Below, piece after piece: positions 1-13,000 of a DNA stretch of 64,000 nt. A program made the translations under genes and the position numbers. Source of the stretch: Sycobia sp. Sy_11 (lineage: Eukaryota > Arthropoda > Insecta > Hymenoptera > Epichrysomallidae); contig JACCIC010000217.1 of the NCBI GenBank assembly GCA_018907035.1, positions 26,001 through 90,000 of the forward strand, in the 5' to 3' direction. The notes beneath the pieces are model-generated. The model ran no database searches. It had not been told where the DNA came from and was given only the letters and a program-made list of their open reading frames with translations. The stretch's first letter is position 1; every line of letters starts with the position of its first letter.

Positions 1-330
1 AAAAAGGTTCTATTATACTATCACAAGATAGGCGAAAAAACTTGTATTTCGTACCCTAAGTATTAAAAATACAATTGTATGTTTAAATAAAAAATGTTGA
101 AATAGCACCACTGATAATATTACTTTTAAGTATAATTCCAATAAAAATTACACATGATTAGGTACCAAATTTAAGACATGATCTTATTATATTACAGTAT
201 TGTCCTTACTATCTCTTTAGTACTTTCAAAGTAATTTCATAATTTAGTTAATATAAATTGCGTCGTAATTATTTACCTGCAACCAAAAAATATTTATAAG
301 CAGGGTACAGTCTTTTATCTTTGCATGCAG

Positions 331-1264
331 ACAGATCATGATCTACACAATCCGGCTTATATAGCAACACAAGACCCAATGCTCCAAACAGCCGCGGACT
401 TCTGGCAGCTTATTTGGGAACAAGGTAGTGTGGTAATCGTAATGTTGACGCGACTCAGCGAGCGAAGTAAGGCTATGTCCGAATGCTACTGGCCAGCTGA
501 AGGTGCTCAACTTTATCATATCTACGAAGTCCACCTTGTCTCGGAGCACATCTGGTGTGACGACTACCTCGTGCGCTCATTCTACCTCAAGAATTTTTGC
601 ACCGGTGAAACTCGTACCGTTACGCAGTTCCATTTCCTATCTTGGCCCCAAGATAGCATACCTAAATCTACCAAGACACTACTCGAGTTTCGAAGGAAAG
701 TCAATAAGTCCTATAAGGGGAGATCGTATCCTATAATTGTACACTGCAGGTAAGTTTTTTTATTATAAAAAGTAGAGATTTTAGTCTGATTTTTATAATA
801 CGATTTTCTCATATTCGATTGTAAAAATATATAAAGTTAATGTTACTAAAATAATTACAAAATTTATTAAATTTTCATAACAAATTTAATTTTATTTACA
901 AAGATAATTACAAAAAAAATTATAGACAATTCAACTGCACATTACGAAAATAACTAAACTTATAAACTTATGCCTATTAATATACAGTAATGGGTCAGGA
1001 AGAACAGGCACCTACTGTTTGATTGATATGGTATTAAATCGTATGGCTAAAGGTGCAAAGGAAATTGACATCACAGCAACTCTCGAACACATTCGCGATC
1101 AGCGCTTCCACATGGTGGCCACTAAACAGCAATATAAGTTCGTTCTAATGGCAATTGCTGAGGAAGTCCAAGCAATTCTCAAATACTTGCCCACCCTTGC
1201 CGAGAAGTCCGTCAATGAAGAAAATCCCTCCAACTGGACTACAAATACCAAATCCGATATATAA
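331..1264 (+). CDS. IA-2: IA-2/PTPRN-type receptor tyrosine phosphatase, C-terminal two exons (5' part outside window)
   Basis: Exon 331-749 follows a TGCAG acceptor and ends at a GTAAGT donor. Exon 988-1264 follows TACAG and ends in TAA. The junction rebuilds the P-loop [10 protein letters not shown] across a phase-2 intron. Visible PTP-domain motifs are [44 protein letters not shown] and [16 protein letters not shown]-2 proteins are single-pass membrane proteins of dense-core secretory vesicles whose phosphatase domain is largely inactive. The features usually blamed for that are here: the WPD loop reads WPQD, so the general-acid Asp position is Gln, and the residue after HCS is Asn instead of Ala (Asp in vertebrate IA-2). 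The catalytic Cys and Arg remain. The ectodomain, membrane segment and start of the PTP domain must lie upstream of the window. The ATG at 325 lies in the intron and is not a start. Family call is firm; substrate is unknown. Confidence 0.92.
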
Positions 1265-3330
1265 TAATCACAAGAATGAAGTTTAAAAGAAAAAAAATCG
1301 ACCTTTCAAATTTACAAAAATCATATCTTATAATTATAATAATTATTATTAATTTATTGATTTGTTGAAAATATTCGGGTAAATTTCATTCCGATTGTAA
1401 AACAGTATGCATTATAAAAATGTAAAATTGAATGTCGTCGCCGCTAAAAGATATATATATATATATATATAGTTCTTTGCTTTCTCTTTTCTCAACCTTT
1501 ATTACTATACTAAAAATATTAAAATGGAACATTTAGCAAAATATAATTAAGTAACTTAGTAGTACAATGAAGGCGAATTTTGGTATTTATCAACAAAATT
1601 TTCTAACAATGTATTCATTTATTAATACATTAGTGCCGAACAAAATGAAAGAGCTTGTTCTTATATATTTTCGATGTAGGAGGGTTTTTTAAATAAGCAG
1701 CGTAGAATGATCTTTAAATTTTAATTGTTAAAACAAATAAAAAACAGTTCACATTTTACAGCAGATAAATGTTTTCAGAAAATATACATCGTCCAAGCAA
1801 GACTTCTAAGATTCATCTTCCAATGAATTAGTTTTTAAGTAACTTTGACTTACGTCCGTTTAAGCGCGTGGTCTAATATGTTTATGGGAAAGGGATATCA
1901 ATAGATAATGTTGCATTTATACTGGAGCACGTAGGGACAGGCGACGTGAACGCATTCTTCCCTCCCCGCTCTCTCTCTCTCTTTCTCTCTCTCATGCGTG
2001 AATATTTTTTTCTTTCTCTAAATCTCTCTACAAGTGAACAGGTCCCTCTCAAAACCTTCCAGCGCAAAGGCAATAATGGCAATATAACTATATATTCTTC
2101 ATTCTTAATACATGTCTCTGAACAATTTTTATGGCTCGTGACAACGCCGCGTTCATAAAACAACACAGAACAGAAAATCCACAGCGCCATCCCTAGGAAC
2201 AAGGTTGAACTAACTTTATACGGAGCTTGCTCGAAAATTTGTAAAAAAAACCTTAGATTCTAGTGTTCCGTAATATTTTAAAAATAAAGTGAGGAAAGGC
2301 GGAGCCTACGTGACTATAAAGGGAGTGAACAAGCGATAGTGAGTCAGTACCTTTTGAATCACCTTACAGAGAGCTCGAAGTATAGACCATTATTCCGTAA
2401 ATAAATTATAATTTCTTAATATATCTGCAATTATTTACCCTGTAGTTAAAATTATCTGTTGAAGAAATTGTTAAAAATCAATGATCTGAATTACTTATGT
2501 ATATTATAGAGTAATTGTAATAATTTATTTTATTCTGAAAATTACAGTATAAAATTTTAAAAAATATATTCCCAATACTTAACCAATTTGCTATGCAGCA
2601 ATCACCTACATTATCTACAGGTATCCCCTTAAAGCATATATACACGGAGATTGCCACCCGTATTAAAACGCTGAGAAAATGTGAGAGAGAGAAAGAAAGT
2701 GAGAGAAGTCCGAGTTATGGGGTTTTCTGTCTTTATCACACAATTACTATGATTGGTTGAAAGTTTCTAGTTGAATCCGCCTAACAATCACAATAAATCA
2801 AAGAAGCAGAAACGTCCACCTGCTCGCACATCTGGGACTTTTCTCACACCTTTTCTCAGTCTCTCAAGTTAACAGACAACCTCAATGTGTAGGTATATGC
2901 TCTAAGCATATGCATCACGAAAAGCTGTTTTCAAAACCGAAGCTAACCAATTCGAATACGAAAAATAAATTAACTGGAATCTATTTTCATAAACCAATTT
3001 TTTGAAGTTCATTAGATATTAATGTATGGAATACATTTTAATTAAAATACTATTACCTGTTTTTCATTTATATTTGCTTGTTTTGAATACTAAGTTTATG
3101 GTATAAATATATTAGACATAGTTTGTTAACAAAATGTATAAATTTATTCATAATGTTATTCATGTATAACAATTTATGAAAAAAATATAAATATCTATTA
3201 TAAATGATCAGTATAAAAAAATTTAAAACATTTAAATAATATGCCCGCTACCAATATTATTTCACCAATATTATTTCAGTAATATTAAGCCACAATATTT
3301 TAATTTCAAAACTTTCTTCGATGAAGTATC
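1265..3330. other. Non-coding stretch downstream of IA-2
   Basis: No supportable gene. The first part is probably IA-2 3' UTR. There is a short TA run near 1449-1470, a CT-rich tract at 1965-2000, and an imperfect inverted repeat: GCTGAGAAAATGTGAGAG near 2670 recurs in reverse complement as CTCACACCTTTTCTCAG near 2844. The two small opposite-strand ORFs over the CT tract are low-complexity shadows. Confidence 0.5.
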
Positions 3331-3464
3331 TTTACTTTTATACTTCGGCGGGACTGTTAGTTAGTCTATACGGCTCCTCTTCTTATGACATTATCCTACG
3401 TCCCCCATCCATACAAGTGATCAGGGGTTCGTTGTTCGCCCTCTGCAACTTAAAATAGAATCAG

Positions 3465-4937
3465 CTAGCCTAATTCATCCTGGGCCATTCGCCTAATTCT
3501 ATAGGCATTTCTAAGTTTGGTCATCACATCTTTTGCGAAACTGGCTACTGCCTTCCAGTTTTCAGAAAATTCCAGCATTATTGATAGAATGCCCTCTGCT
3601 CTTATTGGCTTATTAATGGTGTTCATCAAGTGCTCACGTTGTGTTCTAAAACGAGGGTAGCTTACTAATATGGGCTCGGCATCCTCAACCAATGTCAGAC
3701 AGATGGGGCAGAAATCATTATTATCCAGGTGAAAACGGTGGAAATAGAATCTAAAACAACCATGTCCAGTCAGCAACTGGGTTAGGTGGAAATCTAGTTC
3801 CCCGTGTTTCCTGTTGATCCATCTTTGTATATCTAGAAGGATACGATAAGTCCATCAACCTTTGTCAGAATCGTTCCATCGTTTTTGCCATATTTCTATA
3901 GGACGATGACGTTCCACGTTTTTAGCACCTTGTAGAGAATCCACTGCGGCCTTACATATGTTGTGCAGCCTAGCCAGTTCATCTGCAGCTAAATCGAAAG
4001 GAAGAATTCCGGCAAGTACCTCAGCAGCGTCGATGGATACTATCCTGTAACCACTAATAATACGTATACAGGAGCGGCGACGGGTCGCAATGGCTAGCTC
4101 ACAATACAATTTAATTCCACATGCATGATGCAAGATTAGCACTGCATACATGCTGATAGAATTAACAACATAAACTAATAGCTTCCTCTGGGGTGGGCGT
4201 GGGCCACCAATGTTAGGCATGAGCCGACACAAGGAAACTGCAATTCGTTGCGCTTTTTCACCAGATATCTTTAAATGCTCTTTGAAGTTTAACCTGGCAT
4301 CAAACTGTACACCCAAGTATCGTAAAGATGGCGCAGAACTAGTGCGGCAGCTACCAACTTTAAGAGTAATACTATCTACTTTCTTACGACTGCTGACAAG
4401 AACTACTTCTGTCTTGTGCTCCGCTAATTGTAGACCAACCAACTTAATCCATCTAATGATGTTGCTGATTGCCTCATTGGCATTTTCAGTGAGTTCATCA
4501 AGGGTCTTAGTCGTCACTACTAGTGCGATATCATCGGCGTAGCCTGCTATTATTGAACCAGGCGGTTGTCGAATCTTCAACACGGCATCATACATAATAT
4601 TCCGCAATATAGGTCCCATAACCGAGCCCTGGGGGACTCCCGCAGTAACCTTATGCGATACAATGCCTTCATCCGTTCGGTATAATATTATCCTATTCTC
4701 AAAGTAGCTGGCCACGATATTCTGTAGATAACCAGGTACTCCGAACTCTTTAAGTGAATTCATAATAGAAGACCAGCGCGCTGAGTTGAAGGTATTCTTA
4801 ACATCAAGAGCGACAATGGCACAATACTGTTTAGTGCAATCTTTCCATCTCTTATGGAGTTGGAATTCCGTCTTCTTGATTCCTGCATCCACCTTATTAT
4901 CATTCCTACATATATGTATCGTAATTTTAAAAATCAA
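3465..4937 (-). mobile_element. R1-like non-LTR retrotransposon, 5'-truncated reverse-transcriptase ORF with one in-frame stop
   Basis: The minus-strand frame shows reverse-transcriptase motifs in order: ALDVKNTFNSARW, GVPQGSVMGPIL, then AGYADDIALVV with the catalytic YADD. A connection region follows, then a C-terminal Cys/His knuckle (FCPICLTL plus downstream His and Cys-poor remnant). This order and wording match the R1 clade. The frame is interrupted once, by TGA at 3855-3857. The same frame continues at once as WTYRILLDIQRW to 3465, so one nonsense change separates the two parts. A CGA-to-TGA change is the simplest reading. Homology starts abruptly near 4880, before the usual N-terminal half of the RT and the endonuclease, as expected of a 5'-truncated target-primed insertion. 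The 3' UTR probably reaches about 3340. Confidence 0.85.
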
Positions 4938-6025
4938 GCCTAATTTAAAGGACAGTTTATAATTTTTAGTAATTTTTTATCGATACTTTTCGAGTCTACA
5001 ATTCTTTTTTAAAAATATTCGATTCTTCAGTGTCAATACTTCTTGGAATCGATACCATAAATATCGATAATTTTTAACAGAATCGAATATCACTATTTAT
5101 TTCTATTTATTTATACACACGCACGCATACACACACACGCGCGCGCGCGCGCACACACACACACACACACACAGACACATATATATATATATCTTGTTAG
5201 AAAAAAGTTGTCCTCTATAAACTATTTTTCTATAAACTATATATATATGTATAAAGTCTTTTGTGTCATTTAAACCATTTGCGACTTAAGTAATATTTTA
5301 TTCCACTTAAGGAAAAAGGTCACTAGGTTCGTATTCTCCAAAGAAAAAGTTATTATGAAGTATCAGATAAATCTTTTTTTACCTGATGGAGACATAATGG
5401 AAGGCGGGAATGTAGCGTCAGGACTACATATTTTACCAAAATTAGGTAGCTTTTTGAAAACGAATTAATTCTTAGAATCACTGATGACGAATATGATAGC
5501 AGATCATGAAAATTCCTCCCCCTGAATATGAGTAGACCACTTTTTACCTCTTCAAATACCCCCATTTTAGCGGGAATGCAAGATTTTGTTACACCAAAAG
5601 CCTTCTATATATATTCTATACAAAATTCTACAAAAAAATCTATACAAAATACTTACTATGTTATAGAATTTTCAATGGAATAATGTGCTAGAAGGAGAGA
5701 AATGGAAATTTCTACAAACCTAGGACGTCTAACCTCAGATTCATGATCAGTGACCGGAGAAACCTATCACACTAACTTTATGTAGAATTTTTTAATTTAC
5801 ATAAAGTTGTAATTCAACAACTTCTAATTTCTAATTGTTTCCAAAATGGAATATCCTTAGTAATGATATATAAAAATGGTTTTTGTCTGAACGCTGATTT
5901 CTGAACGCTTCGTGCGGATGAAAATACGAAAAGATATCGCCAGCTGGTCGAGATCATGTGTGCCGTGCCAGTGATCGAAAGTGACACGTCATTTAAATGC
6001 TCCTATAGGTGGATAAGGTCCTAAA
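4938..6025. other. Non-coding spacer with CA/CG microsatellite
   Basis: AT-rich and without a convincing gene. It contains an alternating CA/CG/TA tract (separate entry). Near 5880-6010 a moderately GC-rich stretch precedes the gypsy fragment and may belong to another repeat. Confidence 0.45.
5113..5193. repeat. (CA)n(CG)n(CA)n(TA)n compound microsatellite
   Basis: Alternating purine-pyrimidine run: ACAC blocks, a central GCGCGCGCGC block, ACAC again, then ATATAT. Such tracts can adopt Z-DNA; nothing shows a function here. Confidence 0.9.
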
Positions 6026-6029
6026 GGAC

Positions 6030-7083
6030 GCCAATTTGAGTCTAGCCTATTTAAAGAATTAACACGCTTGACAAGCACGACTCATTTAAGGACGATGGCA
6101 TATCATCCAGCGGCTAATGGAATGGTAGAGTGCTTTTACCATCAGCTGAAAGCCGCATTTAAATGCCGCAAAAACGAGGCATGGTCAAAGATGTTACCCA
6201 TCGTTTTTCTTGATATACGGACAACGTACAAAAAAGATTTGGATACAACAATAGTGGAATTGGTTTACACAACGCTGCGTCTCCCGGGAGAATTTTTATT
6301 AAGGATATTCCAACAGCAGTCTTGGAAGTCGAATTTCATAAAAGACATTAGAGCTCGGTGTCAAGCCATACAATCAAGCTCGGTAGCGAGGCACCGAAAA
6401 CAAAAAACATTTGTATACAAAGATTTAACAATTGTACGCATGTTTTTCTCTGCATTGACGCACCATGGGTTTCCCTGTAGCAACCGTATGAAGGACCGCA
6501 CAGAGTAGTTAAAAGGTCGGAGAAAACCTTTATTATTCAAAATCGGGGCGAAGACGTAACTGTTAGTATAGACCGCCTCAAACCAGCGCACATACTAGCT
6601 GACAATAAATCAGGTTTGCCGCAACAGAAACAGAACGAGACGTACACCAACCCAGTTAATGCAGAACAGCACTCGGAACGAACGTCCTCGGTGAAGCCCG
6701 AAGGATCCCGGTTTGTAACAACATCATGCAGACGCGTACGATTTCCAGATTACCTGCAAGCCATCTTTTAATTTAAAATAGTATAATATTGTGTATATTT
6801 CTTCTGTATATAACTAATGGTATTAAATGTAATGAAAAAAAAATATTATATAATGTAAAATCTTCGTTCACACTTGAAAGGGGGTGCTGTGGCGACATGC
6901 GATGCTTGTATTTGACGAGTTCAGACTGGAAACAGAAGAACCATTAGATGCAATTAAGACATATATATATAAAAATATATAAATTCCAGTATTAAAAAGT
7001 AATTCCGAGGAAAAGTAATAGTAAAATACCTACGGTTCACCCAAATTGTTTTTAAAATAATAAACTATTTGGGGTTCCTTACA
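6030..7083 (+). mobile_element. Ty3/gypsy retrotransposon 3' fragment: integrase end plus LTR
   Basis: From about 6030 the plus strand reads the end of a gypsy integrase core, with RTMAYHPAANGMVECFYHQL carrying the conserved HPxxNGxVE stretch and, further on, LPGEFL. The frame shifts near 6480. The chromatin-end part then continues in another frame (PYEGPHRVVKRSEKTFII, then SIDRLKPAHI), ending near 6770. A purine-rich tract (GAAAGGGGGTGC) precedes TGTGGCGACATGCG at 6888. That is a typical start for a gypsy 3' LTR, and the LTR probably ends near ACA at 7081-7083. Protease, RT and the 5' LTR are missing, so this is a dead 3' fragment. Confidence 0.8.
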
Positions 7084-8096
7084 ACACTGTTAACGGGTGC
7101 TTTTACCGGGCATTGATTAAATAAGTACCCTGTTAAAATATATATTTACACACACACACATATATATATATATAGATATATATATAAGCAATGTTTGCTT
7201 AAACATTTTTGTCCATTATTGTTTGTGACAATATTATTTATAGATCTCAAACACGATGTAAATTATATATAATGGATAAAGACTAAAAACTTTAAACATA
7301 ACTATTCACTTAATCGGCTTGTTGATATAAGATGAAAAAATATCAATATTATGGTGCCAGCCAACGACTTGCTTAATTTCTTTTTTATGTAAAGGTATTT
7401 TATAGATTATTATACAGTAGATTCAAGTAAATGACTGACTATGAAAGGAACATATATTTATGAATATATTTTATTATTAGATTTTTATTAAAAATTACAT
7501 TAAATACTTTTTGTACTAAATGTAAATGTCAGTAATGTTATGGAATGATTTTGATGTATTAGAATTTCTGTAATAAAAAAATGCAACTATTTTATTTTAA
7601 GGTTTTAAAAGAATATATAATTGGAACAATTTAAATAAACTACATTAAAATACATATCACCTTACAAAGTTCAAAATAACAGAAATTTTAATAGATTTAT
7701 AACTTCAATTGTAAGATCAGTTTGTAAAATAATTTCTAAATTATTGTGTAAACTAGAAATTATGTATCTACTTAAAAAGAAAACTATATATATGTTATTG
7801 AGAAATATAATATATGTTGTAAAAGAATAAATCAATCTATATTTATACCTTTAGTTTTGTTTTAATATAATATACAAATGTATATTTATATAAATTTTAT
7901 CCATATAAAAAGTAAATAAGTAATATATTTTACATATTTTTAATGCATAATGCTTATTTCATAAGCTGTATTATCATATAAATATTGCTATTTACAAAAT
8001 ATCTTACTTTTGTATATATTTTCATTTTTATGAATCATTGAAGTGTCATAATTAAATTAATTTACATCCTCTCATAGAAAAATAAGGTTAATATTT
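7084..8096. other. AT-rich spacer between gypsy LTR and CtIP 3' end
   Basis: No gene seen. A short ACACAC/TATATA run lies at 7147-7186. The right part is likely CtIP 3' UTR on the minus strand; AATAAA-like strings on that strand are too common in this base composition to single one out. Confidence 0.4.
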
Positions 8097-9990
8097 CTAG
8101 TTATCATCACAGGAAGATGAATTATGTGTGTCATCAAAAACAGGATTCCAGAAACCTAAGCAAAAGAAAATTAATTAATATATAAAACATAAAATAAAAT
8201 TATACATAAAACTAAAAAATATTGAAATGTCATATAAACATACTTTCTGGTGTTAAAACATCAGCTTTATACTTTCCTCTGTGTTTGGAACACTGATTTT
8301 GCCGTTTTTTTCTTTCTTCCTCTGGCAAATTACCATACCACTAAAAGTTAATTTTTATGAAATAACGATGTACTAATTAACTTTAAATCTTCAAATATGA
8401 AAATTTTAGTTATTATATTATTAAAAATTATATTAACTGTGTTTAATTTCCAACAGTTTAAGTAGTTTTCAAACTCACCTTTTTACAGTCCCTACAATCC
8501 CATCCAGGTAGTTGAGCTCTGCAAGTTTTTTTTCTTACTGGGGCTTCTCTATATGCAAAATCTGGACTTTCTTCTTTTATATCAGGTACTCTATAAAGGT
8601 AAGATAATAACAATATATAATTTATGAAGGGACATGGTTGCACTCTGAAGGCAAGTATAGCGGTATATATTAGTATTCATAAAAAAAAAACATTACTCAT
8701 CAAAACTATTTAATAAGATTCTTTTCGTTGACAGATTTTTATATATCTTTACTATGTTTTCTTCTGAAGTATTTCTCAGTTCAGCTGGAGAAAAGAAAGT
8801 ATCATCATTCAAAATTGTTTTTCTTTCACATAATTTTCTTTTATCTCCTTTTGTATCATTATCATTTTTAGTTTCATTTAACATAAAATTGAATATTTTT
8901 GTTGTACCGTAGTTTTCAATATTTTCACATTTTTTCTCTAATACCTTGTTTTGGAAACAATCTCGCTGAATTAGTTTTGGTTTCAAACTACCTTTTGAAT
9001 TTTATAATAATTTATTTTTATATTTGATGATTTTATTGTTTCATGCATAATTTAATTTTACTTTTTTACTTACTGCAAAGGGGCAATTTTGTTTCATCCA
9101 TTTTTGGTTTCTTATTTATAAGTTTGTTTTTTAGTTTAGATGATTCATTTGTTGGTGGACTTGTTGCTATTAATTCATTATTATTTATCATGTTCTGATT
9201 TTGTCTTTTTAATTTATTAGATTGATTATTGAAATCATTATTTGCTTTAAAAGTTTTTTTAACATACAATTCATCTGAATATTTGAATTCATTATCTTTT
9301 TCCTTACGTTTTCTAAGATTCTGATTAAGGTATTTATTATTAATTACTTCACAATGCTTCTGAGCAATGATGAATTTAGAATTGTTTTTATGATTTAAAT
9401 TTTCTTGACTATCAATTTTACTAATATCTATAAGTGGATCAACTTTTTTCAAAGTTAACATAGTTTGTCTGAGTCTCTTACCATTTTCTGCAAATTCAGA
9501 CTTACCATAATTAGTTTTTGAAACACTTAATTCTTTATAATCAATATCCATATCCTCGCAATTTTTTAAATTAGAGATAAAATTAGTTTCTGATTTTTTG
9601 GATAATTCTTTAATTACTTCATTATCAGACTCATTATCAAGATCATGAATATTTTTTTCAAGAACACAAGCAATATGCATTAAACTTATTTTACTATCCT
9701 TACTAGAGGTTATAGAATTACATGAAGAACTGGATGAATTATTCTTCTTTGAATTTGATCTTTTTCTTTTACTTAAAATTGGACTGATTTGAACCTTTGT
9801 TGGAGTAGTTAATACAGATGATGGTGGTGATCTGTGCTTTATAAAATTTTCATTATCAATCTCCGAATTCAAATCAGATAAAAATATTGGCATACATTTA
9901 TTAATATTCTCTTTAATCTTACTACGAGGGGTATTCAAAAAGTAAGTTTCCCTACTTTTGCTTTTTTTCCCCTTATACACTTTGGCGTTT

Positions 9991-10045
<55 letters not shown>

Positions 10046-13000
10046 TGCACGCAGAACTATTGAGAGATTTCCAAGGCAGCAACGTTTATCGGATAAATCT
10101 GAACTACCGTCTCCGGCTAATTTTGATAAGCCCTTCCCATATAAAGCGGACGGAGTTTCTACTGCTTCTCTCTATGAGAAGGGAACCAGGACGTCAACTA
10201 AACCGTAGTTCTAAACTCTATACCGGTCAGGTATAGAAAGTGGTACTAACCTATGCACTCCAACAAAAAAAAACGAAGGTCACTCAGTTATGCTTTGTTA
10301 CACATAAACATTCCCGGCCGCGCCTAGCTTTCGCTTTATCGGCTGGTTGTGCTCCAAAACTTTTCATTTTTGCTGAACTTTTCTTTTAGTCGTAGATCTG
10401 TATATCATTGCGACTTTTGTGGACCTACAGTTTCTAGTGGGTTCCGAACCACTGTCCACCCTTAAAACTTAACATTATAGCTACATATTTTGCTCAAGTT
10501 GCAAAACAAACAGTTAGGCAACGACGAAATCAACCATTTAGTTAATTCAGAAATAAATAAATTCCAGATTTAAATAGATAAAGAAACGCGGAATAATAGA
10601 ATGGTCAGCATATTTTCAACCACAAACAACGCCGATAATCCCGAACAACTCGACATAGAAATCAAATACTTTACAAACTACGAGGGGAGGTCAATAAATC
10701 CTTAGAAAATCTAAGAGATGGCGCTCGTAGCATAGCAAATGTTCTGTTTCTAGTAAGCATCATTCCTCACTAGGTATCTGGCAAAGTTGCAGCCATATTC
10801 ACCTAGTGGTTTCGTTTTTATCGTCAGTTGAAGTAAATAACTTTTGTTTGCTTAAGAATATCGAAAAAAGTGAGTTTAGAGCGGTGATTAAACATTTCTA
10901 TTTAAAAGACTTAACAGCAAAAGAAATAAAAGCTGAGTTGGATTCAGTTCATGAGACATCTGCCCGTGTTTTTGGATCAGTTTACAATTGAATAAATGAA
11001 TTTAAACGTGGCCGTACAATAACAGAAAATAAAATCCACGATATGGTGTTAAGTGGCCGAGCAATAAGATTGCGCGAAATAGTTAAGGCCACAAGGGCTT
11101 CAAAAGGTACCGTCGTTTCAATTTTCCATAAGTTGACTATGAAAAAAATATCTGCGAGATGGGTGCCGCGTTTGCTCTCAGCTAAAAACAAATGCAACTG
11201 CGTGGTTTCTTCTAAGGCTCTTTTGGAGCGCATGCGTCGCAACCCAGATGAGTTTCTGTATAAATTAATCATTGTAAATGAAACATGGATACGCCACTAC
11301 ACTCCCGAGACGAAAGAACAGTCTAAACGATAGATTATTAAAGGCGAACGGTCTCCAAAGAAGGCAAAGACGGTGAAATCATCTGGAATGATTATGGCTA
11401 CTGTATTTTGGGATGCACGTGGTATTATCCTTATTGACTATTTGGAAAAGGGACAGAAAATTCCTGTATTATATAAGGTATTATGCATCATTATTAAATC
11501 AGCTACATAAGAAAATAAACGAAAATCATCCTCATTTGAAGAAAAAAGTCCTCTTTCTACAGGATAATGCAAGAGTGTATACGTGCGCAGTTTCAATGAT
11601 TAAAATTCAGGAATTGAAGTTTGAATTGATAGACCATCCACCGTACTCACGAGATCTGTCCCCGAGTGACTCCTTCTTTTTTCCAAATTTAAAAAAATGG
11701 CTCAGCGGACAATGGTTTGCGTCAAATGAGGAGATCATCGTTCACACAAATGCTTATTTTGAGGAACTACAACAATCATACTTCTCTGAAGGCTTAAAAA
11801 AATTGGAGATACGCCTGTCAAAGTGTATTGAACTAGAAGGAGATTATGTTGGAATATAAAAAAAAATTTACCTCAAAAAAATTGTCTTTCTATTTTTCTA
11901 AAGACTTATTGACCTACCCTCGTACAACCAAGTTTAAACATCTTATCAAAATTAAACAGTAAAAAGGCATCAGGCTTTGATGGAACTCCAAACATAATAT
12001 TAAAACAGCTATCCGATAAAATCAAATGGTATCACGCAGTCCTATTTAACAATTCGCTAAATAATATGTATTTTTCCGAAAAATGGAAAAAAGCTAAATT
12101 AATAGCAATAGCGAAAAAAGATAAGGATGGCTCCTCTCCGCCTCACTCCCGCCCCATAAGTCTCCTTCCAAACATAAACAAAGTATTCGAAATAGCCATA
12201 AACAATTCCTTAAGTCTTTACTGTAAAAAAAAAATATAATCCCAGAAAATCAATTTGGCTTTCGATATAAGCACTCGACCATACACGCAATAAAAAACAC
12301 AAAACTAACCTCGGATATATGTTGGGCTCTAAACTCTCAATATCGAATAGCTGCATGCCTAATAGACCTCGAAAAGGCTTTAGATACAGTATGGACATCG
12401 GGCCTTATTTATAAAATGGCCCAGAAAGACTTTCCTAAATATTTAATAAGAACTATCTGGAATATAATCTCTAACAAAAGTTTTATCTTAACGGATGGTA
12501 TACGCACAGCTTCTAAAATAGGCTACATACAAAATGCATTACAGCAAGGAACAGTTAACTCTCCAATACTCTTTAACATGTACAATAGCGATCTACTAAA
12601 TCTCTTTAATCTAAACGATTCAACTTATAAACGTTCTATAGCATTCGCCGATTATCTGATAATCTAAGTTGCAGGACAAAGAATCGAAAAAATCCAGACC
12701 GAACTTCAAAAACTATTTGGAAAAATAAAAGATTATTATTATTTATGGAAATTAAAAATCAATATTTCAAAGTGCGAAAACAAGCTGCCAGATATGTTAA
12801 GTTTTCACCAAATTTTTATAACATGTAAATATTAAGATAATGTGCAAAAAGTGATCCCTCGAGATACTTTAAATTATAGTATAATATCTGTTCACTTATA
12901 ATATTAAAAAGTATATAAGAAAATGTATGACTACGCAATTCTCGTCACGTTAACGACATATTTTGTCTTATTCATTGGAACAGCGATCCCTTGTTTATTG

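Noticed and set aside
8097..8590. CDCA7-type zinc-finger assignment for the Cys-containing exons
   Set aside because: The CxxC spacing and the CSKHRG and TPESFW motifs fit the CtIP/Sae2 C-terminal domain, not the CDCA7 four-CxxC finger.
8458..8643. Start codon for a separate small gene at 8643
   Set aside because: The upstream part is intron; only 8479-8590 is exon of CtIP, supported by splice sites and phase.
9925..10082. CtIP start at 10082 with an Arg-Glu repeat
   Set aside because: That part of the open frame is transposon end and microsatellite; the true exon continues at 13269.
9958..10236. Plus-strand ORF over the CT microsatellite
   Set aside because: Leu-Ser run encoded by simple repeat inside a transposon.
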